Source: Propionibacteriaceae bacterium (GTDB lineage: Bacteria; Actinomycetota; Actinomycetes; Propionibacteriales; Propionibacteriaceae). Taken from it: a DNA stretch of 5,883 bases. This document shows, one piece after another, positions 1 through 4,957 of the stretch. The DNA is taken from positions 1-5,883 of the forward strand of contig WRJP01000113.1 in the NCBI GenBank assembly GCA_009778535.1. Direction: 5' to 3'. The notes below the pieces were generated by a model, which saw only the letters and a program-made list of their open reading frames with translations, was not told the origin of the DNA and made no database searches. Every line of letters begins with the position of its first letter. Positions within the stretch are counted from its first letter, which is position 1. The position numbers were made by a program, and so were the translations under genes.

Positions 1-126
1 GTTTTGCTACGCCCTTCCGGTACCGAACCGCTGGTTCGAGTCATGGTAGAGGCTGCAACCATAACGCAAGCTCAAGTGGTTGCCGACGAGCTAGCAAAGA
101 TCGTTCGGGAACGTTTGCCGCTTTAG
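1..126 (+). CDS. glmM: Phosphoglucosamine mutase GlmM, C-terminal 41 residues (5' truncated by window)
   Basis: Only the end of the gene is present, in frame 1, ending at TAG 124-126. GlmM converts glucosamine-6-phosphate to glucosamine-1-phosphate in the cytoplasm, feeding UDP-GlcNAc and peptidoglycan synthesis. The visible part carries the phosphate-binding signature of the C-terminal domain of alpha-D-phosphohexomutases, RPSGTEPLVRVMVEA, at residues 4-18 of the fragment, followed by the usual short final helix (ADELAKIVRE). The RPSGTEP loop binds the substrate phosphate in this family. The related phosphomannomutases share this loop, but VRVMVEA directly after it is the GlmM wording. The catalytic serine and metal loop lie outside the window. 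The gene's TAG overlaps a Shine-Dalgarno-like AGGAG (125-129) that could serve a small ORF downstream. Confidence 0.93.
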   Translation, partial: VLLRPSGTEPLVRVMVEAATITQAQVVADELAKIVRERLPL

Positions 127-129
127 GAG
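125..129 (+). promoter_or_regulatory. Shine-Dalgarno AGGAG for the small ORF at 136
   Basis: AGGAG overlaps the last bases of the glmM stop codon and sits 6 bases upstream of a TTG codon (136-138) that opens a 37-codon frame. Sequence and spacing are near ideal, and this is the main reason for choosing TTG 136 over the in-frame GTG at 148, which has no suitable site before it. Confidence 0.5.
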
Positions 130-135
130 CGTAGT

Positions 136-249
136 TTGACCTTAGGGGTGCTTGCGGAAGTGTCGGCAGGTAAGATTAAAGCTCTACAAAAACAAGCCTG
201 GAACTATTACATCGTCGAGGTGCCTGAAGATCAGCGGCTCTGGGGGTAG
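136..249 (+). CDS. Possible small ORF of 37 residues, or remnant 5' end of a lost gene
   Basis: The frame opens at TTG 136, directly behind AGGAG (125-129), and stops at TAG 247-249. I do not recognise the product. It has a short hydrophobic/small-residue start (MTLGVLAEVSAG), a basic, Gln-rich stretch (KIKALQKQ) and an aromatic, acidic end (WNYYIVEVPEDQRLWG), a composition that looks protein-like rather than random. No membrane segment or signal peptide is evident. It follows glmM by 9 bases and would be co-transcribed with it. Its stop is 2 bases from the stop of the stray coaA tail on the opposite strand, a typical convergent junction, which suggests that coaA once ended here. It could be a real small protein, the truncated start of a lost gene, or chance. 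The strong ribosome binding site favours the first two. Confidence 0.4.
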   Translation: MTLGVLAEVSAGKIKALQKQAWNYYIVEVPEDQRLWG

Positions 250-251
250 GG

Positions 252-287
252 TCAGATCTTGCGAATACGCACAGACTGCACAGTATA
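252..287 (-). pseudogene. Stray second copy of the coaA 3' end (11 codons plus stop)
   Basis: Read on the minus strand, this stretch encodes YTVQSVRIRKI followed by TGA (252-254). The intact coaA ends HTVQSVRIRKI-TAG about 94 bases away (346-379 region). Aligned over the last ten codons, the copies differ in four codons (Thr, Gln, Ser, Ile), each time at the third base and each time synonymously, and the stop codons differ (TGA versus TAG). Upstream of the Tyr codon the similarity to coaA disappears. The best reading is a leftover from another, diverged functional coaA allele rather than a recent local duplication. It cannot make a useful product on its own. Confidence 0.7.
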
Positions 288-290
288 GAA

Positions 291-332
291 ACCCCACGAA
301 GTTCTCCGCTACGCTCCAATACTTCGAGGGGT
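291..332 (-). terminator. Hairpin after coaA, likely intrinsic terminator or inserted palindromic element
   Basis: Bases 291-302 and 321-332 form a 12-bp inverted repeat with one mismatch (T-T) around an 18-base loop. Read in the coaA direction, the stem begins 13 bases after the coaA stop and is followed by TTCTAT (the first T pairs in the stem, giving UUUCUAU in RNA), so it is a plausible Rho-independent terminator for coaA. Read on the plus strand, the stem is followed by CCCCAAAA with no T run, so it is not a good terminator for glmM. The loop is longer than usual and carries GGAGCGTAGCGGAG. Lying between the two copies of the coaA tail, it could also be a small repetitive palindrome carried in with one of them. 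Confidence 0.5.
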
Positions 333-345
333 CCCCAAAACGCCA

Positions 346-1347
346 CTAAATCTTGCGAATACGCACCGATTGCACTGTGTGGTTGGCAGATTTTCCCAAG
401 ATGACTGTGGCGCGTCCGCGGGTTGGCTTTATGTTCTGGGTCAGGTTGGGACGATTCACAGTGTCCCAAATGTCGCTGGCCATCACTATGGCTTGTTCGG
501 TTGACAAATCTCCGTAGCGCACAAAATAGGAACGTGGGTCACGGAAAGTAGTTGCAAACTCCAGCCAGCGTTCGATATACCAATCCCGGATAGTCTCGTC
601 TAAGGCATCCACATAAACCGAGAAATCGAAGAAGTCGCTCAAGGCCACACCCGTGCTGCCATCAGCTCGCACTCGTGCTGGCTGCAACACATTCAGCCCT
701 TCGACGATCAGAATGTCCGGTTTGCTTATTACCGTCCAACTATTTGGAACAATGTCGTAACTCACATGCGAATAATTGGGTGCAGCAACTTCGGTTACCC
801 CGGACTTCACATCCATTACGAACTGCAACAGCGCTCTTCTGTCGTAGGATTCCGGAAAACCCTTGCGTCCCATCAATCCATGGCTTTCCAGGTATTCATT
901 CGGGTAGAGAAAGCCGTCGGTCGTAACTAAATCCACCTTAGGATGTGAAGGGCTACGCGATAATAATTCACGTAAGAGCCGCGAAATAGTCGATTTGCCA
1001 ACCGCGACCGAACCAGCTACCGCGATCACAAAGGGAGTACGATCGCCCCCCAATCCGAGAAATTGATGCGACTCGGAGAACAATTGCACAGTACGTTCGT
1101 AGTAAAGCAGCACCAACTCTGTCAGCGGGCGGTAGACCTCACGCACCTCAGCCAAGTCGGTGGGGTCGTTGATGCCGCGCAGCTTTTCCAAGGTGTCGTC
1201 ATCAAGATCGTGGCCGCTGGCAGCCAAACCCGCCCAGTGGCTGCGCTCTAAAGTCAGGTACAGCTTCTGCAAACCTTCATCAACCAGCACCGGCGAGGTG
1301 TCATCCCACTCATCGCGGCTGGCGTGCGCCTGGTTTGGCGTTGTCAT
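346..1347 (-). CDS. coaA: Type I pantothenate kinase CoaA
   Basis: CoaA phosphorylates pantothenate with ATP in the cytoplasm, the first and rate-setting step of coenzyme A synthesis. The 333-residue protein is slightly longer than the usual 310-320, mainly through its N-terminus. Visible marks of the P-loop kinase type I family are the Walker A loop GSVAVGKS at 112-119 (Lys118), TTDGFLYPN at 142-150 (with the Asp acting near the substrate), KGFPESYD at 162-169, the strand DILIVEGLNVLQ at 211-222, and the C-terminal NLTQNIKPTRGRATVILGK at 301-319 ending in VRIRKI. The ATG at 1345-1347 has AGGAG 5 bases upstream (1352-1356 on this strand). The gene is divergent from acpS and convergent with glmM. 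Family enzymes are typically feedback-inhibited by CoA. The last ten codons recur as a stray copy at 252-284. Confidence 0.97.
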   Translation of the reverse strand: MTTPNQAHASRDEWDDTSPVLVDEGLQKLYLTLERSHWAGLAASGHDLDDDTLEKLRGINDPTDLAEVREVYRPLTELVLLYYERTVQLFSESHQFLGLGGDRTPFVIAVAGSVAVGKSTISRLLRELLSRSPSHPKVDLVTTDGFLYPNEYLESHGLMGRKGFPESYDRRALLQFVMDVKSGVTEVAAPNYSHVSYDIVPNSWTVISKPDILIVEGLNVLQPARVRADGSTGVALSDFFDFSVYVDALDETIRDWYIERWLEFATTFRDPRSYFVRYGDLSTEQAIVMASDIWDTVNRPNLTQNIKPTRGRATVILGKSANHTVQSVRIRKI

Positions 1348-1351
1348 AGCT

Positions 1352-1356
1352 CTCCT
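1352..1356 (-). promoter_or_regulatory. coaA ribosome binding site AGGAG
   Basis: On the minus strand AGGAG lies 4-5 bases before the ATG at 1347-1345 (CAGCAGGAGAGCTATG). It supports this ATG as the coaA start. Confidence 0.8.
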
Positions 1357-1371
1357 GCTGTTTGAGACATC

Positions 1372-1377
1372 AGCATA
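1372..1377 (-). promoter_or_regulatory. Candidate coaA -10 box (TATGCT)
   Basis: TATGCT fits the actinobacterial TANNNT -10 pattern. It predicts a transcript start near 1365 and a leader of about 18 bases containing the AGGAG site. No good -35 is seen; the -35 position would fall inside the 1383-1407 palindrome. Confidence 0.35.
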
Positions 1378-1382
1378 TCCTT

Positions 1383-1407
1383 ACAGCGTGTCTTGCATAC
1401 ACGCTGT
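1383..1407. promoter_or_regulatory. Operator-like perfect inverted repeat between coaA and acpS
   Basis: ACAGCGTGT (1383-1391) and ACACGCTGT (1399-1407) are exact reverse complements separated by the 7 bases CTTGCAT. The site lies in the divergent spacer, upstream of the candidate coaA -10 and over the candidate acpS -35 (TTGCAT 1393-1398). That is where a dimeric repressor would need to bind to control both directions. It sits before the predicted start of either transcript, so an RNA hairpin role is less likely. I cannot assign a regulator family. Confidence 0.55.
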
Positions 1408-1423
1408 TCAGTTTGTATATATT
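1393..1423 (+). promoter_or_regulatory. Candidate acpS operon promoter (TTGCAT ... TATATT)
   Basis: A -35-like TTGCAT (1393-1398) is followed by the AT-rich TATATATT (1416-1423). The -10 could be TATATA with a 17-base spacer or TATATT (TANNNT type) with 19. Transcription would start near 1428-1430, leaving a leader of about 23-25 bases that contains GGGGAG before the acpS ATG. The -35 is embedded in the palindrome at 1383-1407, which suggests repression by occlusion. Confidence 0.5.
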
Positions 1424-1452
1424 CGACGAAATCACATGATGGGGAGCAAACA

Positions 1453-1827
1453 ATGATCGTTGGCATTGGGGTTGATCTGGTCAGACTGCAACGTTTTGGA
1501 GAATCGCTGAAACGTCCAGGTTTCGCAGAACGAGTTTTCACCTTGACCGAATTGGCGGCTGCTCCAACTGGCGACAGCACAGCGCGTCGCACGGAGCACC
1601 TTGCAGGTCTGTTTGCAGCAAAAGAAGCCCTAGCTAAGGCGCTGGCTGGAACCCCAGGGTTAGTTTGGACTGATGCCCAGGTAAACCACCAGGAGAACGG
1701 TCAGCCATATTTTTGCCTGGATGGAAGTGTAAAAGCCCGCGCTGAAGCCCTAAAAGTACGCAATATGCAGCTTTCTATCAGCCACGACGAAAAAACTGCT
1801 GTTGCTTTCGTCGTTCTGGAAGCCTAG
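1453..1827 (+). CDS. acpS: Holo-[acyl-carrier-protein] synthase AcpS
   Basis: AcpS transfers the 4'-phosphopantetheine arm of CoA to the active-site serine of apo-ACP, making the carrier protein of fatty-acid synthesis functional. From ATG 1453 the protein has 124 residues, the normal AcpS size. The start GIGVDLV (4-10) carries the Mg-binding Asp8. FAAKEALAKAL (54-64) carries the second metal ligand Glu58 and the CoA-contacting Lys57. ISHDEKTAVAFVVLE (109-123) is the conserved C-terminal strand pair. An upstream in-frame ATG at 1393 would add 20 residues that the family lacks and would overlap the promoter, so it is rejected; GGGGAG at 1441-1446 is correctly spaced for 1453. It is the first gene of the plus-strand operon, divergent from coaA, whose pathway supplies its CoA. 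Confidence 0.96.
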   Translation: MIVGIGVDLVRLQRFGESLKRPGFAERVFTLTELAAAPTGDSTARRTEHLAGLFAAKEALAKALAGTPGLVWTDAQVNHQENGQPYFCLDGSVKARAEALKVRNMQLSISHDEKTAVAFVVLEA

Positions 1828-1832
1828 GGCGC

Positions 1833-1838
1833 TAATCT
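1833..1838 (+). promoter_or_regulatory. Possible internal -10 box for a leaderless nnr transcript
   Basis: TAATCT (TANNNT pattern) ends 6 bases before the nnr ATG at 1845, so a transcript would begin at or next to the start codon. The only purine-rich stretch, GAGAAG, touches the ATG and is too close to act as a Shine-Dalgarno. No convincing -35 is present. Confidence 0.3.
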
Positions 1839-1844
1839 GAGAAG

Positions 1845-3278
1845 ATGCCAAACGCATATTCTGTTCCAGAAATCAGACGAGCGGAGCAAGTCGCGGCTGC
1901 CGAAGTCGGCGAGGACGCTCTGATGCAACGTGCCGCCTATGGTCTCTACGGTGAAATCGTGAAACTGTTGCAAGCTAGGAGGGGAGTAGCGGCTGGTGCG
2001 AGAGTCCTGATCTTGGCAGGTCCGGGAAATAATGGCGGCGACGCGCTCTACACTGGCGTGCAACTCGTCAAACGCGGAATACATGTCAGCGCCTTACGAA
2101 TCACAGACACAGTCCATGCCAGAAGTTGGAAATCCCTACAAAATGCCGGTGGAGTTGACATCGACTATGATGCGGCAGCCGCGAAGCTGCACACCTATGA
2201 TCTGGTAATCGATGGGGTGTTGGGCATTGGAGGCAGGCCAGGTCTTCCGGCATTAGCCTCAGATTTTGCAAAAAATCTGCCAGCAGCGAAAGTGGTAGCT
2301 GTTGACATTCCCTCTGGACTTAGCGCGGAGCTCCCCTTTGCCACAACAGACCACTTCAAAGCTGGATTGACGGTAACTTTCGGCGGGTGTAAGCCTATTC
2401 ACCTGCTCAAACCCGGTAGCGAATACTGCGGCCAGATCGTTTGCATCGACATCGGACTTCCAAAAATGAGGGCGACCATCCAGCAGTTGGCTGACTTGTC
2501 CGGTTGGCCGTTTCCAGAATCGTTGAGCGATAAATACGCTCGCGGTGTTGTCGGCATTGATGCCGGTTCAGCCCAATATCCCGGGGCTGGGGTGCTGTGT
2601 GTTGCCGGTGCAGTCCACGCCGGAGCTGGCCTGGTGCGCTTTTGCGGAGACCGCAAAGTGGCTGGGTTGATTCCGATTCGTTTTCCCAACGTCGTCGTCA
2701 GCCCCGACTCCACCACAACCGCAAAACCGGTAGATGCTTGGGTGCTGGGGTCAGGATGGGGAGAACGTAAAGATGGCCAAGACGTAGTTCACTCGATCAT
2801 TGACAAAGACATCCCGACGGTTATCGACGCCGACGGATTACGTCACCTTCCCTACAAATTACATTCCAATGTGGTGCTCACTCCACACCCGGGCGAGTTG
2901 GCGAAGTTGTTAGGAATCGCCCGCAGCGAAGTTGAGGCTGACCCGATTGGGTCAGCGCTCTCGGCTGCAAATAGTTGGGAAGCCACTGTATTGCTGAAGG
3001 GGCCAAACCAGATCATTGCCAGCCCAAAGAATCCTAATGTGCTGATGGCAGCCCCCGGGCCGGCATGGACAGCTCAAGGCGGCTCTGGCGATGTCCTTGC
3101 CGGAGTCATTGGAACTCTGCTTGCCAGCAAAGTTCCTGCGAACCTTGCCGCAGCTTTAGGTGCAAGTCTGCAAGCCATCGCTGCCCGCACCCACGGCCCG
3201 CTACCGCCACATGAGTTAGTACGCACCTTCGATTCCGTCTTGCTGGATGCTTCCGATGCGTTGGTGGGGGAAGGATGA
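1845..3278 (+). CDS. nnr: Bifunctional NAD(P)HX epimerase / ADP- or ATP-dependent NAD(P)HX dehydratase
   Basis: This cytoplasmic metabolite-repair enzyme restores hydrated NADH and NADPH: the N-terminal domain interconverts R and S forms and the C-terminal domain dehydrates the S form at the expense of ADP (or ATP). Of 477 residues, about 1-215 are the YjeF_N-type epimerase: ILAGPGNNGGDAL (56-68), DLVIDGVLGIG (119-129, probable catalytic Asp123) and VAVDIPSGLSAE (151-162). About 225-477 are the ribokinase-like dehydratase: KYARGVVGIDAGSAQYPGA (230-248), VLGSGWG (300-306), TVIDADGLRHL (325-335), VVLTPHPGELAKLLG (343-357), LLKGPNQIIASP (383-394) and GGSGDVLAG (412-420, catalytic Asp416). Length and order are complete. 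It starts 17 bases after acpS, and its ATG matches the family start (YSVPEIRRAE). In mycobacteria an alanine racemase gene often follows nnr; none is here. Confidence 0.96.
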   Translation: MPNAYSVPEIRRAEQVAAAEVGEDALMQRAAYGLYGEIVKLLQARRGVAAGARVLILAGPGNNGGDALYTGVQLVKRGIHVSALRITDTVHARSWKSLQNAGGVDIDYDAAAAKLHTYDLVIDGVLGIGGRPGLPALASDFAKNLPAAKVVAVDIPSGLSAELPFATTDHFKAGLTVTFGGCKPIHLLKPGSEYCGQIVCIDIGLPKMRATIQQLADLSGWPFPESLSDKYARGVVGIDAGSAQYPGAGVLCVAGAVHAGAGLVRFCGDRKVAGLIPIRFPNVVVSPDSTTTAKPVDAWVLGSGWGERKDGQDVVHSIIDKDIPTVIDADGLRHLPYKLHSNVVLTPHPGELAKLLGIARSEVEADPIGSALSAANSWEATVLLKGPNQIIASPKNPNVLMAAPGPAWTAQGGSGDVLAGVIGTLLASKVPANLAAALGASLQAIAARTHGPLPPHELVRTFDSVLLDASDALVGEG

Positions 3279-3279
3279 G

Positions 3280-3285
3280 TAGAAT
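3280..3285 (+). promoter_or_regulatory. Possible internal -10 box before the GTG-started GNAT-TsaE gene
   Basis: TAGAAT fits TANNNT and lies 8 bases before GTG 3294. The in-frame TAA at 3285-3287 excludes any earlier start, and no Shine-Dalgarno lies at a normal distance (GGAAGG near 3269-3274 is about 20 bases away). A leaderless or near-leaderless message, or re-initiation after nnr, would explain the start. Confidence 0.3.
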
Positions 3286-3293
3286 AAACCCTT

Positions 3294-4250
3294 GTGTCTG
3301 AAACGCTGGCGACTACAAAACTTAACGACGGACGTTGTCTGCGTATTCGCACAGCAGGAGTTGAAGACGCGCCACTGTTGCGCGAGATAATCGTCGCAGC
3401 TTTCGCCAATCGTCCGGCGCTCGATCCCCGGCCGTCAGCTCTGGACGCAACCAACGAATCAATCGCCGCGATGCTGGAACACGGCTTTGGCATCATCGCG
3501 TACGTCGATGAAGTGCCGTTCGGAGTGATCATAGTCTCGATTGCCGACAAACAAGCAGGCATCCACCACGTATCAGTTTCAGTTTCGATGCGCCAACTTG
3601 GAGTAGCCAGCGCGATGATCGACGCAGTCTTGGCAAAGCTGAGCGAATACGACGTTGAAGAAGTGCACTTGGTTGCACGGGAAGAATTTCCGCAAGTTGT
3701 GGATTGGTGGAAACGACGCGGGTTCATTGAATACGGTCGCGTCAGCCCCTTCGTCAAACTCCGCAGGCAAGCTCGGATCAGCTTCCAGATTCCAACCGCC
3801 GCAGCCATGGGGGACTTCGGGAAACGACTGGCAAAGTTGCTGCGCCCAGGGGATCTAATCATTGCTGCTGGCGAGTTGGGAGCCGGAAAAACCACCCTCG
3901 CACAAGGAATCGGCGCCGGACTGGACGTTGAAGGCTCGGTCATCTCACCTACCTTCGTCATAAGTCGAATTCACCGGGCAAAAGGCTCACGTCCAGGCTT
4001 GCTTCATGTTGATGCCTATCGCCTGTCTGGTTGGGAAGAACTGGACGATCTCGACCTGCAAACCGAAGACCTGGTTACCTTTGTGGAATGGGGAACCGCT
4101 ATTGCCGAGCGACTAGCTGAAGACCGGCTAGAAATCGACATCCAACGCAGCCCAGAATATGCCCTAGAAAGTGATGATGAACCGCGCTGGGTATTCCTGA
4201 CCCCAATCGGGGAGCGCTGGGACGATCTGAGAGCACAACTGGAGAGCTAA
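3294..4250 (+). CDS. tsaE: GNAT acetyltransferase fused to tRNA threonylcarbamoyladenosine ATPase TsaE
   Basis: TsaE is the P-loop ATPase that drives turnover of the TsaB-TsaD complex making t6A37 in ANN-decoding tRNAs. The 318-residue protein is twice TsaE size because residues 1 to about 155 form a GNAT domain: first strand LRIRTAGVEDAPLLREII (16-33), acetyl-CoA loop VSMRQLGVASAMIDAVL (97-113) and the late DWWKRRGF (137-144). Residues about 160-318 are TsaE: Walker A GELGAGKTT (193-201, Lys199), SPTF (218-221), HVDAYR (238-243, Asp240) and VEWG (264-267, Glu265-Trp266), all key TsaE positions present. GTG 3294 is the first possible start. The gene overlaps tsaB by one base (TAATG). The GNAT substrate is unknown; the fold resembles, but need not duplicate, RimI encoded two genes downstream. 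Such fusions also occur in other actinobacteria, to my knowledge. Confidence 0.95.
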   Translation: MSETLATTKLNDGRCLRIRTAGVEDAPLLREIIVAAFANRPALDPRPSALDATNESIAAMLEHGFGIIAYVDEVPFGVIIVSIADKQAGIHHVSVSVSMRQLGVASAMIDAVLAKLSEYDVEEVHLVAREEFPQVVDWWKRRGFIEYGRVSPFVKLRRQARISFQIPTAAAMGDFGKRLAKLLRPGDLIIAAGELGAGKTTLAQGIGAGLDVEGSVISPTFVISRIHRAKGSRPGLLHVDAYRLSGWEELDDLDLQTEDLVTFVEWGTAIAERLAEDRLEIDIQRSPEYALESDDEPRWVFLTPIGERWDDLRAQLES

Positions 4251-4957
4251 TGGCGTTGACTTTGGGGATAGATACCGCCACGGTAGTCTGCGTCGGATTG
4301 GCGCAAGATGGCGAAATCTTAGCGAATGCTATCATCGACGATTCCAGAGCGCATGTGGAACAACTGATGCCGTTAGTAAACCAAGTTTTGGCCGACGCTG
4401 GCCAAACCCTGTCCCAAATCACCCAGATCGCAGTGGGAACCGGTCCGGGGCCTTTCACCGGCTTACGGGTCGGGGTTGCTGCTGCTATCACTCTCGGCAT
4501 TGCCTTAGATGTCGAGGTTTTCGGGGTCTGCACCCTTGATGTACTGGCGAGACAGGTCAAGATTGCACAGATTCCCACATTAACGGCAGGTCAAGAAAAC
4601 GATTACCCGAAATCGTGCTTCGTTGTCGCAACTGACGCGCGGCGGAAGGAAGTGTACTGGGCTACTTACTCCCCCACTTACGCCCGTCTGGAAAATCCTG
4701 CCGTAACAAAGCCAACTCAAGTACCACTGCTACCAGTGTGCGGGCCTGCGACGTTGTTGTACCAATTTGAAGGTGGCAACTTTAACGCTGCCTGCGTCCT
4801 AGATGCCGGAGTGCTAGCTGCCCATGTCGCGCAGTTTCTACACACCAGTTTGGAACCGCTTTACTTACGCCGCCCAGATGCCGAAGTTCCGACATCGAGA
4901 AAGTCAGTGTTACCCAAACCCCGCATCACTGGCCTGAAGTCAGGCCAGCTCGCATGA
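4250..4957 (+). CDS. tsaB: tRNA threonylcarbamoyladenosine complex dimerisation subunit TsaB
   Basis: TsaB is the catalytically inactive paralogue of TsaD that dimerises with it and recruits TsaE in t6A37 synthesis. The 235-residue protein has the ASKHA-fold start LTLGIDTATVVCVGL (3-17), the helix RAHVEQLMPLVNQVL (33-47) and the family signature VGTGPGPFTGLRVGVAAA (62-79). The C-terminal half is less conserved, as is usual, with LEPLYLRRPDA near residues 201-211. The ATG shares one base with the tsaE stop and has GGAG at 4241-4244, 5 bases upstream. The stop overlaps the rimI start (ATGA), so tsaE, tsaB and rimI are probably translationally coupled. The last 30 bases of the gene form a tight hairpin in front of rimI. 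Confidence 0.96.
   Translation: MALTLGIDTATVVCVGLAQDGEILANAIIDDSRAHVEQLMPLVNQVLADAGQTLSQITQIAVGTGPGPFTGLRVGVAAAITLGIALDVEVFGVCTLDVLARQVKIAQIPTLTAGQENDYPKSCFVVATDARRKEVYWATYSPTYARLENPAVTKPTQVPLLPVCGPATLLYQFEGGNFNAACVLDAGVLAAHVAQFLHTSLEPLYLRRPDAEVPTSRKSVLPKPRITGLKSGQLA
4929..4948 (+). promoter_or_regulatory. Hairpin at the tsaB end, just before the rimI start
   Basis: CTGGCCTGA (4929-4937) and TCAGGCCAG (4940-4948) are perfect reverse complements with only AG between them, giving an 8-bp GC-rich stem with an AAGT loop. The stem ends 5 bases before the rimI ATG and buries the only weak Shine-Dalgarno candidate (AGG, 4942-4944). Translating ribosomes on tsaB would melt it, which would couple rimI translation to tsaB. 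No T run follows, so it is not a terminator. Confidence 0.45.

Noticed and set aside
291..332. Bidirectional terminator for glmM and coaA
   Set aside because: Only the coaA direction has a U-rich stretch after the stem; the plus-strand direction is followed by CCCCAAAA.
176..469. 97-codon minus-strand frame over the coaA end and spacer
   Set aside because: It is out of frame with coaA across its conserved C-terminus and with the TVQSVRIRKI remnant. No motif or plausible start signal is visible.
1393..1452. Upstream ATG that would lengthen AcpS by 20 residues
   Set aside because: The family begins at MIVGIGVD. The extension would cover the promoter and palindrome, and GGGGAG is spaced for the ATG at 1453.
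3279..3293. Missing alanine racemase gene between nnr and tsaE as evidence of a deletion
   Set aside because: alr sits here in some mycobacteria, but its absence is common elsewhere and the 15-base junction shows no scar.
3074..3961. 295-codon open frame on the minus strand
   Set aside because: It lies wholly antisense to nnr and the GNAT-TsaE gene, which both carry full sets of family motifs. Its product is rich in Ser/Thr/Ala/Arg without recognisable domains, as expected for a shadow frame.
4099..4578. 159-codon minus-strand frame
   Set aside because: Antisense to tsaE/tsaB with no motif or ribosome binding site of note; both plus-strand genes are certain.
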